Counted from the stretch's first letter, positions 49,101 to 59,159 are shown. The stretch is 64,000 nucleotides of DNA from Biomphalaria glabrata (GCF_947242115.1 NC_074719.1:33361769-33425768), one strand, 5' to 3'. The notes: generated from the sequence alone by a model not told the origin. Numbers and translations: made by a program.

Positions 49101-52100
49101 GACAATTCTCTGTATCGCTTTCTCTTCTTCTATGTTACTGTCTCTATGTTACTGTCTCTATGTTACTGTCTCTATGTTACTGTCTCTATGTTACTGTCTC
49201 TATGTTACTGTCTCTATGTTACTGTCTCTATGTTACTGTCTCTATGTTACTGTCTCTATGTTACTGTCTCTATGTTACTGTATTTATGTTACTGTATTTT
49301 TTTTGTTTGTTTAATGTAACCGCATAATAAAGAAAAAAATTACTAACAAAGAGGAGGTTAAACCCCCAATAGACACAATTTTTCTATGTGCATACTTCTG
49401 ATTGAAAATAACCAAATTGCATTAGTTCAGGAACAAAAGTCAGATTATTCGCAGACGATTGCATAATAGGCCTATATAGAACAATAAGACAACACAAGAT
49501 ACGGACATTTTACAAAGAGAATTAGATGAATCTTATCTTATATAATACAGACGTTACTTCAAAAAAGAAGATGATTACGGAGCATGTCTTTCCACTCAGA
49601 AAAATGTCATTTATTAAGAGTAGCAAAAAAATTAAAACAAATTAATTCCACTTATCTTATTCAAGGGGAACCAGTAACACAGACTAAAAACGCAATATAC
49701 TTGCTGTTATAATAAATGAAAACTGTCATGGAATCCCCATATTGATGAAGCTATCAAAAAATCAAACAAAACATTAGGGTTTATTAAAAGAAATGTCTAT
49801 AAATCAAATAAGAACATAAAACTAAAATGTTATTTAACCTTGGTTAGGCCAATAATAGAATACGCATCCTCCGTTTGGGACCCCTCAACTCAAGAAAACA
49901 TTAAGTAACTGGAACAGACACAAAATAGAGCAGTGAGATTCATAAAAAACGAATATTAACATTTGACGAGTAACACCTTTAGTTAAATCACTAAATTTAG
50001 AAAGCCTTCAGGACAGAAGACTCAAAAGTAAAGTAGCAATTATGCATAAAACACTGAACCATAATCTTCAAATACAAAAACAAAATTTAATAAAATACTC
50101 AGAAAGACACAAAGATAAGGAGATTATTCTAATCCCATATGCTAGGACAAATTTGTACAAATGTTCTTTCGTCCCTAGTGCTATTAGGGCATGGAATGGG
50201 TTGCCTGAGCTAGCAAAGACAACCAATGACTTGGCAGAATTTAAGTCATTGGTTAATATGCATGACTGAATCCATGACGCGTAGGACGTAATCATCTTCT
50301 TTTTTTGAAGTAACGTCTGTATTATATAAGATAAGATAGGAAGTTAGGAGAAACATAAAAATGTTATTTGAAGCGCTAATTATGAACTATAGGTTTCTGT
50401 CGCCTAGCTCGTTACAAATCCCCCTCCCCCCCCTGAAAAACATAAAAAATGAACATATTTTCAACATGTATATACACATTTATCGATAAAGTGCACATTT
50501 GTTAATGTGCAGTTTAATTAAAAATCTGCTAATTAATCGATTTGCTTCGTTAATGTGTGGAATTAGCATTTTACCTAGCTAATGTGCACATTCATAGCTT
50601 CCGTTAAATTTGAGACTAGTTTTTATGGTTAGAGTTAGGTCTAGGGTTAGGGCTAGAGTTAGGTCTAGGGTTATGGCTAGAGTTAGGTCTAGGGTTATGG
50701 CTAGAGTTAGGTCTAGGGTTAGGGCTAGAGTTAGGTCTAGGGTTAGGCTAGAGTTAGGTCTAGGGTTAGGGCTAGAGTTAGGTCTAGGGTTAGGGCTAGA
50801 GTTAGGTCTAGGGTTATGGCCAGAGTTAGGTCTAGGGTTATGGCTAGAGTTAGGTCTAAGGTTAGGGCTAGAGTTAGGTCTAGGGTTATGGCTAGAGTTA
50901 GGTCTAGGGTTAGGGCTAGAGTTAGGTCTAGGGTTATGGCTAGAGTTAGATCTAGGGTTAGGGCTAGAGTTAGGTCTAGGGTTAGGGCTAGAGTTAGGTC
51001 TAGGGTTAGGGCTAGAGCTAGGGCTAGGGTTAGGGCTAGAGTTAGGTCTAGGGTTATGGCTAGAGTTAGGTCTAGGGTTAGGGTAGGGCTAGAGTTAGGT
51101 CTAGGGTTATGGCTAGAGTTAGGTCTAGGGTTAGGGCTAGAGTTAGGTCTAGGGTTAGGGCTAGAGTTAGGTCTAGGGTTAGGGCTAGAGTTAGGTCTAG
51201 GGTTAGGGCTTCGATGTAGTTGTAGTTAATATTGATATGATGAACATAATAATTAAAGTTTAATAAACGCAATCAATTTGTCTTCTTGGATCACGCGATA
51301 CGCTCTAATGTAGAGCTCTTAATTGTATGGCAAGAAAAAAGTATTTGATCTCTGTAAAATATATTTTTAACTTAATATTTTAACCATTTCAGTAGTAAAA
51401 TTAATAAAAGTAATAAATCATAATAATAAAATGTGAATACTTACAAAGGAATTGAAGCTGGGAACACACACAGGCAATATTATTTTCAGCCAATCCCAAG
51501 GAAAAGTCTGGCACATTTTCCTTGTGTTTTGTCAGAGATGATGTCTCCTCTTCTGTTAGATAAATTATGGCATTTCCAGTCAGATCAAGGAGTTTTAAAT
51601 TTGGAACTAATGTCATTCGGATGGGTAAACACGAGAATCTATTTTTAGACAAGATTACGTGACTCATATTTGGATTTCTGTGAAATAAATTGGGTGGAAG
51701 ATAATATAATTTATTGTCCGAGAGGTCTAAATAGGTCAGGTTTGGTAGATTGTGAACGATCCTGTCGATAGGCAGCCGCTGAAAAAAGTCTTCATTTTTT
51801 ATAGATTTTAAAATCAAGTATTTCAGAGTGGGAAAATCGTCGAAAAAATACTGAGCAATGTAAAAAGCGTTTTCAGATAAGTCGAATAGCTGAAGGTTGG
51901 TCAGACCTAAGAATCGGCCAATGCCTCGATGTCGGCTATTGCCAACAAAGTAGAAATGGGAAAGGTTGGCAGCCTCTGTGCTGGTCTGAATGAATCGGAA
52001 GCTTTGGTTCCCGTAGTTGTTATCGCCGTGGAAAGTATACATGATTTGACATACCCGCAGTGAGAGAGGCATTCGAATAGTCCAAGTGCCAGAGTTTGTA

Positions 52101-55100
52101 GGGTATGGAGGATTGTCCGAAAATCTTAGGAGTTCTCTTTCGCTTATTGAATTCTCAGTTGAAAATGATAATTGACGAGATGATTGAGGAGATGATTGAC
52201 GAGATGATTGAGATGATTGAGAAGATGATTGAAGAGATGATTGAGAAGATGATTGAGTAGTGATTGGTTCACGTTGAAGTGCAAGATTTAGTTCTTTTTC
52301 TACTTCTTTGAAAGGGTCTTTTCCCCGAAATGCCATATTTCTATCGAAGCCATGGATACCCCGAGGAGCTTGCAAAGATAAATTGATTAGCTTTATTTCT
52401 TTTGAATGTTCAGTTGTTTGGATTGGATTCATTTCTTTCATTGAAACATCAGACATTGCCTTAGCTGAGAATGATGAATACATTTTATTTGACCTATTCT
52501 TTAATAACTTAACATTTTGAATTGGATTCGTTCTAGCCAAACCTTGTATGTTGTAAGTCAGATATTGTTGCAAATAAGAACTGGGAGAAGACACTTCGCT
52601 ATCAGAACTAGGGGAAGTAATAATCACCTCCTCTAATTTTTCCAGCCGCGCCGCTTCCAGCAGCGGAAACCTCCATCCCAGCCAGCCCATCATGTTGTTT
52701 GAGAAATCTGCCAACTTGAGATTGTACCTCCACTGTGGACTGGATATAACTCCCGGTGCTATGGCGAAAATATCGCTGTCAACCCACGAGAACTGCGAAA
52801 GTGTCAGCTGACTTAAATATTTGGCTGTACTAGTTAGTATGACGCCGTCCGCATACGTCGAGTTTGGAGAATAGAAATCTCCTCTGTAATGCGTTGTCTC
52901 AAGGTACAGTGTATGCAACGACGAGTTGACAAAGTGTTTCAACTTTCTGGCCATGTTTGTATTTCCGATTCTACAATTCACAATTTTCAGGACTTCCAGC
53001 GACTTTAAATTCTGAAAAGCATCATCGTGAAACTGACTCTCAGAAAAATCTGGATTTATGTCAACTGGGTCAAAAGTTAAACGATCAAAACCAATTAGAT
53101 TTAATATCTTCAGATCGGAACGCCACAATCCTGAGAAACTCTGGCTAGTCACTTTTGTTACATTCGAGCAATACAAAGTCAAGTTTTTCATCTTGGTCAA
53201 CGAGGAAAATTCATGGGATACATTTAAAGTGTTATCCCCATCCATCGAGAGGGAAGTAACATTCGGCAACAAGTGGAAAGTGTCTTTTAAGTGTCGAGAG
53301 ATGTTCAGATTATGACCAGTGAGAAGTTGTTTCAGATTTGTAAGATGTCTAAAGGCCTGAGCGTCAAAGGACACAGAGATGTCGGAGAGTAGATTATTTT
53401 CTATGTTCAAACTTTGTAGATTGCTGAGACCAAGAAAGGCATCAAGCTGAAAAAAAGCAAATAAATCAATTTAAAAAAATCGTTGAATACGAAGTGAAAA
53501 AAAAAATTCAATGCACAAAAGATGAGTTTTGTTTTATTCAATAAATAATCTATATTTCCAATTTCCTAAGATAAGCTTGCACTATCTTCATGGGGGGAAA
53601 AAAACGAGTGGAAAAAGCTCTTGTTTTCAAAAACGGCTCTAACGATTTTCTTAAAATTTGAAAGTTTATATATAACTTTGGAGAAAATCAATAACTGATT
53701 GACACTACAATGAAAGCTATGGTTTGACCATTATAATTTTTCGGTATCATTTAATCATGTTAAATTTAATTTCATCTTTACGTCATACGGCTTCAGCGGG
53801 AAACATCCTACTGGATTGAAATGTTTCTTGTATTCAATAAGGAGTTGAATAAATAAATAGGCGTACGTTCACACCATCTTATGCAAGTGTAAGGCTTTAA
53901 ATTATGTTGTTTAAATTTAGAAATGTCAAATTCTAAACTAGATCTAGAGTCTAGACTCTAGACCAATTAGAGTGCCAAGTGCACTGAAAAGGTTCCTTAT
54001 AGTATTCACCTTCAGCTTCCTAGGGATCAAATACAAAGACTGCACCAAAAAATGTGGAAATTCAAAAATGATCACAATGACGATAGGGCTCCACGATCAA
54101 TAGCTGGCCAAAGTTTTAAAAAATAAGCAAACTTAAACTGTCAGGAGTATGGACATATAACGAGGTCCTCGGGATTTGCAAAAACTATCCTACAACAAGC
54201 AGTATCAGGGATAAGAAGAAGAGAAAGCGATGGAAAGACAAGATTAAGAATGAACGGACCTGTCATTGAAAGACATTTTAATCAAGGCGAAAGACAGAGA
54301 ATAATGAAGAAATTCGGTCAAAGGATCATCGAGAGAGCCTCAACGGTCCAACAGACTAAGGGATATGTGAAGGTGAAAGCGTTTAGTAAACGAACATTTT
54401 TAAAAGTTGCTCAAAGGTAAATGACGCATAAAACTAAGTGCACATTTCTAGCGCATTATCTACTTATGATAAGACTTCTTTGAATTTATTCTTGCGTTTT
54501 ATACACTCAATATTACAGCATGCCATTGAAAATGAGAGTATGACGATACTCAAGGGTCGTCAAATAACTGTGGTACATACAAGATGCTAAGAAGAATTTT
54601 GAGAGGATATGCTGCAATGATGTCTCAATGTATGATCTAGTTTAAAAAAAAGGTTTATATTTTTACAAAGCTTATATCAATTCGTTTTCGAGAAAAATGT
54701 AAATGTATGTAAAATAATTTAAATTTTAAAAGTTTCGGATCTTCCTTCAGGTTTGAAGATAATTACATCCCAGCCCAAACCTCCCACAGGACGACGGGGT
54801 ATGACAGCGAGCAGGGTTTGAGCCCGGGACCATCGATTCCACCAAACGACAGTCTAGAGGGCATACAACACGACCAGGCAACCATCCAACATATATTGAC
54901 TAGCAAACGTTCACTATGAATAAATAAAAATAGAAGTTTATGAAGATAATAATGTAAATAATATCAATGAACTTTATTTAAATCTATTTTGTGTGGGCTG
55001 AGATATAAAAGCTTTAATGACCAACTTATGTACATGTAGTGACTACTTCAAGATTACCTCAATATGTTTAACATTTGATGACTTGATACTGAGCTGCTGG

Positions 55101-55384
55101 AGTGAAGTCAACGTATGAAATGAACCATTGGTCAGTCTAGTTAGATTATTATTGTCAAGTATTAGTGTTTTTGTAGACGCTGGCAAGAAACGAAGGTCCA
55201 CAAATGTCCAGTTTAAACTGGAACAATTGAAATCGTCATCCTTGACCTCTTTACAACAGCTTATAACTAAATCTTCATTGCCGGACATTGTCCTCGAGCT
55301 TGATGAGATATTTATAGTGACCAGTGCCAAGTACGTCAGCACCAGGTAAGTCTTCAGGAAGTTCCTAAACATGGCATCAATCAT
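40111..55384 (-). CDS. Toll-like receptor (single LRRCT type), six coding exons
   Basis: Coding exons: 55058-55384, 51445-53446, 44969-45086, 42921-43136, 42225-42393 and 40111-40308. Phases agree throughout (0, 1, 2, 2, 0), giving about 1009 residues. Order: signal peptide (FLKTYLVLTYLALVTIN), LRRNT-like Cys segment (ISCCKEV, FNCSSLNW), many LRRs, one LRRCT (CVCSQLQFL, then SYFCTSQEG), a membrane helix (ISIVLLLVMSFTFLMAYLV) and a TIR domain with box 1 THVFIGYAEDD and box 2 HHRDLGPG, including the conserved BB-loop proline. Such receptors sense microbial or damage ligands and signal through MyD88-like adaptors; the ligand is unknown. An acceptor (TCCTTTGTAG) just 5' of the ATG implies a non-coding first exon. 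The box 3 FW pair is not visible: the end reads RQSIRECLRDVQ. The introns hold six tandem arrays, a Helitron and LINEs. Confidence 0.93.
41098..41948 (+). mobile_element. Dispersed element family C, copy 1
   Basis: It begins with a hairpin (TTTGTGT, GGAA, ACACAAA), then CTCAAAATCGGCCCCCGAAG, and ends in GACGGACAGACATTTCGCAC, TTTCCCCTTTCGGGGGCCGC and TAAAAAAA. CGGCCCCCGAA and its complement form inverted ends. A SINE S1 copy (41240-41556, minus) forms the middle. The A-tail suggests retroposition, the inverted ends a DNA element; I cannot decide. Confidence 0.7.
41240..41556 (-). mobile_element. tRNA-derived SINE, family S1, within family C
   Basis: The minus-strand head has GGTGGCTGAGCGGTAAAGCG, TTGGCTTCCGAATAGGGG and GGGTTTGAATCCTGGTGAAG. 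The body includes CATTAGTTGGGGAAAAG and TAACCGTAGGCCACAAAA. Confidence 0.8.
42225..43136 (-). CDS. TLR membrane and TIR exons (two)
   Basis: Exon 42921-43136 carries the membrane helix, a juxtamembrane HRFRTAIEAYLVRIFIKAFR and TIR box 1. Exon 42225-42393 carries box 2 and the following helix (EAMRDSWRNLLVISESFLNN). The acceptor of the second exon follows an A-run rather than a good pyrimidine tract, so it is a weak site. The last TIR exon is 40111-40308. Confidence 0.85.
42430..42600. repeat. Short degenerate tandem repeat
   Basis: About five imperfect units built on ACTTCTAAAACATC followed by CCATGCTCCTAAT-like sequence. It is intronic in the TLR gene. Confidence 0.7.
43570..44850. repeat. 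40/37-bp minisatellite in a TLR intron
   Basis: About 32 copies of GAGCTATTGAGCT(ACT or GCT)GTACAAGTA followed by GTTATAAAACTAGTT. The first half of the array is mostly the 40-bp form. The second half is mostly a 37-bp form lacking three bases and using CTTATAAA. It contains many short palindromes (TTGAGCTATTGAGCT, ACTAGT). Confidence 0.95.
44969..45086 (-). CDS. TLR LRRCT exon
   Basis: A 118-bp exon, read as FWLNTSDFLDDTESYFCTSQ then EGQLIAVGVVSHDLFGFYR. Its acceptor is ATGTCCATAG and it accepts phase 1. To reach the next exon in phase 2 the donor must be AGACA|GTGTAA, which cuts just before the codons for Gln-Cys, so the last LRRCT cysteine seen in the genomic frame (YRQCNG, then a stop) would be left out. 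Confidence 0.7.
45305..46404 (+). mobile_element. Non-autonomous Helitron
   Basis: It starts with TCTATACTATAAAGTAGAAT after an A and ends with CTAG before a T, preceded by a GC-rich hairpin (GACCCGCGGGTC) about 10 bp inside. This is the Helitron pattern: TC start, CTRR end, no target duplication, A/T insertion site. The text after the start (ACATCAAAACCGCTTTGACC, GATAAAACTTGGGAGG) is typical of such elements. Internal segments repeat (GATAGTTTT...AACACATGAACATAC near 45595, 45865 and 46125). No helicase is present. Confidence 0.75.
46655..46815. repeat. 30-bp degenerate tandem repeat
   Basis: About five or six imperfect units around GCAAGACATATGCCCTCTGT plus a TTAGG part. The period of 30 keeps one minus-strand frame open, reading CLVGLTEDVC-type 10-residue units. 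I take this as a by-product, not a gene. Confidence 0.75.
46919..47668. repeat. 24-bp minisatellite with an E-box in every unit
   Basis: About 31 nearly identical copies of a unit with ACTCAACACGTGAAGCACTA followed by ATGT. Each carries the palindrome CACGTG. Only the first copy and the last two differ. Because 24 is a multiple of three, long open frames exist on both strands (STREALMY and LVLHVLST repeats). It is intronic in the TLR gene. Confidence 0.97.
48105..49065 (-). mobile_element. Dispersed element family C, copy 2, with a SINE S3 insertion
   Basis: The reverse of the 41098 copy: AGCGGCCCCCGAAAGGGGAA at the left and CTTCGGGGGCCGATTTTGAG plus the GTGTTTCCACACAAAC hairpin at the right. 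It contains a SINE S1 copy (48500-48770, plus) and, just inside the right end, a SINE S3 copy (48858-48990, plus) that copy 1 lacks. Confidence 0.8.
48858..48990 (+). mobile_element. tRNA-headed SINE, family S3
   Basis: The head has TGGTCGTGCGGTTTGCGCGC and GAAGGTTCAAACCCTGCC (box B). The body has CGTCGTCCTGCGGGAGGTTT and GGACTAGGAAGTAAACTATC, then a TAATTCGG-like end. Its absence from family C copy 1 defines it as an insertion. Other copies: 54755-54890 (minus), and 25395 and 35600 (partial). Confidence 0.7.
49130..49300. repeat. 14-bp minisatellite
   Basis: About 12 copies of TATGTTACTGTCTC, nearly perfect, the last two changing to TATTTATG. It is intronic in the TLR gene, directly right of family C copy 2. 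Confidence 0.95.
49370..50340 (+). mobile_element. LINE fragment (Jockey/CR1-like reverse transcriptase C-terminal part)
   Basis: Broken plus-strand frames read SFHSEKCHLLRV, LSWNPHIDEAIKKSNKTLGF, VRPIIEYASSVWDPSTQENI and, intact at 50042-50269, YSERHKDKEIILIP ... CSFVPSAIRAWNGLPEL, the usual end of such elements. The catalytic part is missing or decayed. An inverted copy of about 48 bp of its own 3' end sits inside the coding part (49533-49580 against 50287-50337). Confidence 0.8.
50612..51212. repeat. Telomere-like 24-bp higher-order repeat
   Basis: About 25 copies of a 24-bp unit made of four related hexamers: GGTTAG, GGCTAG, AGTTAG, GTCTAG. Each is a variant of the TTAGGG telomere word. 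Scattered changes (GGTTAT, one 18-bp step) are shared by neighbouring copies. It lies in the TLR intron, about 230 bp from the ectodomain exon. Confidence 0.95.
51445..53446 (-). CDS. TLR ectodomain exon (leucine-rich repeats)
   Basis: A 2002-bp exon encoding about 667 residues from LDAFLGLSNLQSLNIENN to the LRRCT start. Clear repeats include LTNLKQLLTGHNLNIS, LKSLEVLKIVNCRIGN, LTNLQLFDLSENAFYI, LPNLTYLDLSDNKLYYLPP and VPNLKLLDLTGNAIIYL. Roughly in the middle (DNA 52140-52265) a Ser/Gln-rich low-complexity insert made of SSQSS/SSRQSS units interrupts the repeats, encoded by a 12-15-bp tandem repeat. Acceptor CTTTTTTTCAG, donor CCTTT|GTAAGT. Confidence 0.9.
53460..55050. other. First coding intron of the TLR gene
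   Basis: It holds a LINE tail fragment at 54130-54410 (plus), related to 41005-42030, and a SINE S3 copy at 54755-54890 (minus) with AAACCTCCCACAGGACGACG and GCAGGGTTTGAGCCCGGG. The rest is unremarkable. Confidence 0.55.
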
Positions 55385-55449
55385 CCTCTACAAAGGAGAA
55401 AACAACATGTAGACCTACATATTTTTGTATATAATGATAATAATAATAA

Positions 55450-56345
55450 TAATAATAATAATAACCCCTCTGAACCTAAACAATGCTGATGTCAATGTCG
55501 GTTCGGACGACGTCGGGCATCAGATTCGCCAATGGGAAGATAAAAAATCTCCACAAAAAATTCCCGGCTTTATTACATGGGGACAACATTGACAAGGCTG
55601 CTTCCTTAACATGGCTCAAAGCAAGTCATCTCTACCCTGAAACAAGGCTGCTTCCTTAACATGGCTCAAAGCAGGTCATCTCTACCCTGAAACAGAAGGC
55701 TTTTTTACAGCAATACAGGACAGAGTAATCAGGACAAAAAATTCCGAGAAGCATATCCTGAAACTCAATGTTGTCGACAAATGCCGAAAATGTGGAAATG
55801 TGGGCGAGTCGATTGAACACATTATGGCAGGATGTTCAGCCCTATCAGAATCAGTCTACCTAGGTCGCCATAACCAAGTTGCAAAGTTAATACACCAACA
55901 CTTGGCTTTGACGCATAATTTGATCGGCAAGGACACTTCTCCGTATTACAAATACTCGCCACAAAAGGTTCTCGAGTCTACTGAACATCTGCTGTACTGA
56001 GATAGGCCTATTCTGACCGACAAAACGGTAGATTTCAATCGCCCGAATCTTCTGTTCGTTGATAAAAAAGAAAAAAACCGCTATCATTATCGACATCGCC
56101 GTACCCCTGTCTCATAATTTAAGAAAAACTGAGATAGAAAAACAAAGAAAATATGGGAACCTAGGCTTGGAGATTAAGCGTCTATGGAAATTGTCCAAAA
56201 TAACAATATACCCCCATTGTTATATCAACCGAGGGAATAATAACAACTGACCTTCAAGGCCCTTAACATTTCTAGGAACATCCTCGTTGCCTGTCAGAGG
56301 GCGGTACTGCTGCAGACCTGCCACATCACCAGAAAATTCCTCAGC
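55450..56345 (+). mobile_element. R2-type (restriction-like endonuclease) LINE, 3' coding fragment
   Basis: The plus-strand frames read LTWLKASHLYPETEG, QDRVIRTKNSEKHILKLNVV, a zinc knuckle CRKCGNVGESIEHIMAGC, then the endonuclease region DRPILTDKTVDFNRPNLLFV and IIIDIAVPLSHNLRKTEIE. This order (CCHC knuckle, then PD-(D/E)XK-type RPN..., IIDIA) marks the R2/R4/NeSL side of the LINEs. A 54-bp direct duplication (55594-55692), one stop after the knuckle part and a frame change make it dead. It lies directly upstream of the TLR coding start. Confidence 0.8.
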
Positions 56346-56540
56346 GGAAACTGTTAAAGGGACTAAGAGGAATTTTGTTTCTCTTTGGCGAAACTCGGCC
56401 CTGGCAGCGCCAGAGAATGACTACTCGTTCATTTCTAACATAATAATAATATTAAAGCGAAATAAAACAATCAGGAAGGATCTGGTGGCTTTACTAAGAC
56501 ACAGACGATGACCTAAAAAGGGGACTAATTCAACTTATAG

Positions 56541-56785
56541 TGTGGTCGAGAGGCTAAGTGCGCATGAACTTGGCTTGTCTTGGCTATCTAGAGGGGGGCT
56601 CGAGGTTCGACACCCGACTCGGGCAGAGTTGCGTTTACTGAGCGCCTAAAGGCAGCAGGGAAAACCAATTCCTAGATACCTCCTCCCCCCCACGGGTCCA
56701 CAAATGAGATTGGACCAAAGCGCTCTGAGCATGCTATAAGCATGAAAGTAGCGCTATATAAAAGCTATAATAATAATAATAATAA
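56541..56785 (+). mobile_element. tRNA-derived SINE, family S2, short copy
   Basis: Head GTGGTCGAGAGGCTAAGTGC, box B GAGGTTCGACACCCGACTCG, body with GATTGGACCAAAGCGCTCTG and GTAGCGCTATATAAAAGC, ending in an AAT microsatellite. Confidence 0.9.
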
Positions 56786-56789
56786 TAGC

Positions 56790-57165
56790 ACCCCTCAGTT
56801 AAGTACACTTTCTTTCCTTTGTTCGAGATACAAAACAAAATCATTTATTATCAATAATTGATTGACTAATTGGTTAACTTTTAAAAAATTGATTATTATG
56901 TAGTCAGATAAAAGAAATAATTGTGCAAAATTTCAGTAGCTTTTATTCTCCACGAATCGATGTCTGATGTTTCTTTTATTTCGTTCTGTTCAAGCTTCAA
57001 CAGTCTGTCTGTCTTATCAAATCGTGCACACATTAGTTCTTCCCTTTACCATTCTCGAATCAAGTTGAAACTTTGCACAATGATTCATTGACAACGTATG
57101 AATCAATCAAAAAATTAAAAAAATAAGTTAATCAGTTAGTCTAAATTAATTAATTGCTTTATAAC
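56790..57165. repeat. Inverted pair of family A copies
   Basis: The left copy is on plus (CAAAATCATTTATTATCAAT, ATTGTGCAAAATTTCAG). The right copy, 57040-57165, is on minus (CATTCTCGAATCAAGTTGAA, TTTGCACAATGATTCATTG). The two could fold into an imperfect hairpin around a short spacer. Confidence 0.7.
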
Positions 57166-57179
57166 GAAAATGTAAAAAG

Positions 57180-58930
57180 CTTAGAGGAAATAACTCTGCA
57201 ATAGTGAGAAATTGGGCAGCAATTGAAAAGTGCTCTCCCTCCAATGCGCACCCCGACAAACAAGCATAGCCGTCGATCGGTAACAGTAATCACGCACAGT
57301 TCACTCAATAAAAGCGAGTTTTGTTTTTTTACCTATAACTTGTTCAACTTTGCCATCTTTACTCTCTAGAACGTGAAGTCTCAGAAACAGAAGTACGCCA
57401 TGCACTAAACACAACTGTAAGAGGGAATCACTTTAGACACGTGATGACGTACAAAACAGTAAGTCCAAGCGTTTTGGGCAATTAGCCAAACACTTGCATT
57501 AATAACCACGTCTTTTATAAGAGATAGAGCCCCTCCATCCTTTCGTGTCTCAAAAAAAAAAAAAGAAAAAAGTACGGCGCTGGTTAAAACACTGATATCT
57601 AAAGAGCACAAAGCCAAATTGAAATGTCCTTTTTCCTTTCTTTCCAACACACACACACACAGACACATAACAGACACGCATGATAGACGGAACTAAATCT
57701 TCGAAACAAAGGTATTTGGGTCATGACCTATGCCAGAGTTTTTTTTGTTTAAGCATTGCATAAAGTTGCATAGTTAGGGCATTGTCCTCAGGTTTTCAGT
57801 AACTTAAAGAAATGTAACAATATGTGTGAACATATTAATCATTTGAATACAATGAATACACACAGGAAGAAGATGTTTTTTTTTGTCTTGAAGTAACGTA
57901 TTTTACCTTATGTATTAAATGTAGTCTATTGGCCTTCATTTGTCAACAGGAGTTAGGACTGAAGTAATACATAGACACCAAACCTTTTGCTCTTGTGTAC
58001 AAAGTAAGGGTCTTTGTAAAGTAGAGCTAGGAAGTAGATAGGCTCTGAAATAGACATTTGAAGATCTACCATTAAGGTTGCGGAACACATATTTCAGTCT
58101 CTAAGAGAAACCCCTTTCTGCAGACGACGACAAGAAAACTTTAGTACCCCTCCCCCCGCTATGTCTGCATTATTGGTGGCAAAATATACAGAAGCAACTG
58201 GGTTTGTGAGGTCACGTGAAGTACAGCACTCATCCTTAATCTTCGTCATCGAAGACATTGTCTTATTGCTGATCTATAATATATTAGCATTGAACACCTG
58301 CTTCGTCCAATGATTTATTCCCAAGGTATATACTGTTCATTTTGATCAGCTACCCCCTTCCCCCTTCTTGTATGTATGTCCTTTTTCAGTAAAACGGTAG
58401 GAGACTCTTTCCCCTCCCCTTTTTAAAAAAAATTGGACTCTTTGAATCTTTCCCTCTCCCACACTGATTTCTGACGGACCCCCCCCCCGCTTTTTTTTTC
58501 CTAATTGTTTTTTATTTCAAATGTAACGGCCAGGATTTCGTCACTTACCAATATACTTTTGCCCCATAAATTCTGGTATCTGTTAAGTTCAATTGAAACG
58601 GACCACTTTAAATCGACCCCCCTCCCAGGAGACTATTGTACACTCCATTAATCCCTGCTTATGGATATGTGGGAAGGCGGGCCGTCCTAATTAAAAGTAA
58701 CATATTCTAGAATACACGGACCAAAAGGGAAATTCTTGAATAGTGTACAGTTTCATTGAAAAAGTTAAAATGTAAGTATACCAGAAAGTGCTTAATTTAG
58801 TAATACACATTTTTCAAAATCATTTATTTGACAAAAATCTAAAACCGTTTATATAAATGTGTTAAAAACATGATAAAAAAATGGTCTCCCTTGTTTTTTT
58901 TTCAACTATTAATAGTGAATAGTTGTACTA
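57180..58930. other. Stretch without recognisable features
   Basis: There are short CA and poly-C tracts (57650, 58482), no exon with convincing splice sites and no repeat of the families listed here. Confidence 0.4.
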
Positions 58931-58934
58931 ATGT

Positions 58935-59155
58935 ATTTTGATGAAAAATCTGCCTGGATAGTTGATTTTAACAATTTTTCGCTTTCAGAAAATAAAAATA
59001 ACCGTTGCTCAGAATTCTGAGAGATCTAAAATATCGTGGTATCGGACTTTCATTATCTGTTCCTAGTTTAAGAGATCTAAACGGGACGGACGGACGGAGA
59101 GACAGACTATACAAAACTAATAGTGGCTATTTCCTTTTCGGCGGACGCTAATAAA
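58935..59155 (+). mobile_element. Family C, 3'-end fragment
   Basis: It has GAGATCTAAACGGGACGGAC, ACAAAACTAATAGTGGC, TTTTCGGCGGACGC and TAATAAAAAAA, the last 200 bp of family C. The 5' part is absent, as expected for 5' truncation of a retroposed copy. Confidence 0.65.
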
Positions 59156-59159
59156 AAAA

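Noticed and set aside
49031-49327. Three overlapping frames rich in Leu, Cys and Tyr.
   Set aside because: They are generated by the 14-bp minisatellite.
50612-51212. True chromosome end.
   Set aside because: The array is interrupted, made of mutated hexamers and flanked on both sides by ordinary sequence including TLR exons.
50610-51272. Long Arg/Val- and Leu/Gly-rich open frames.
   Set aside because: They lie wholly in the telomere-like 24-bp array and open in several frames at once.
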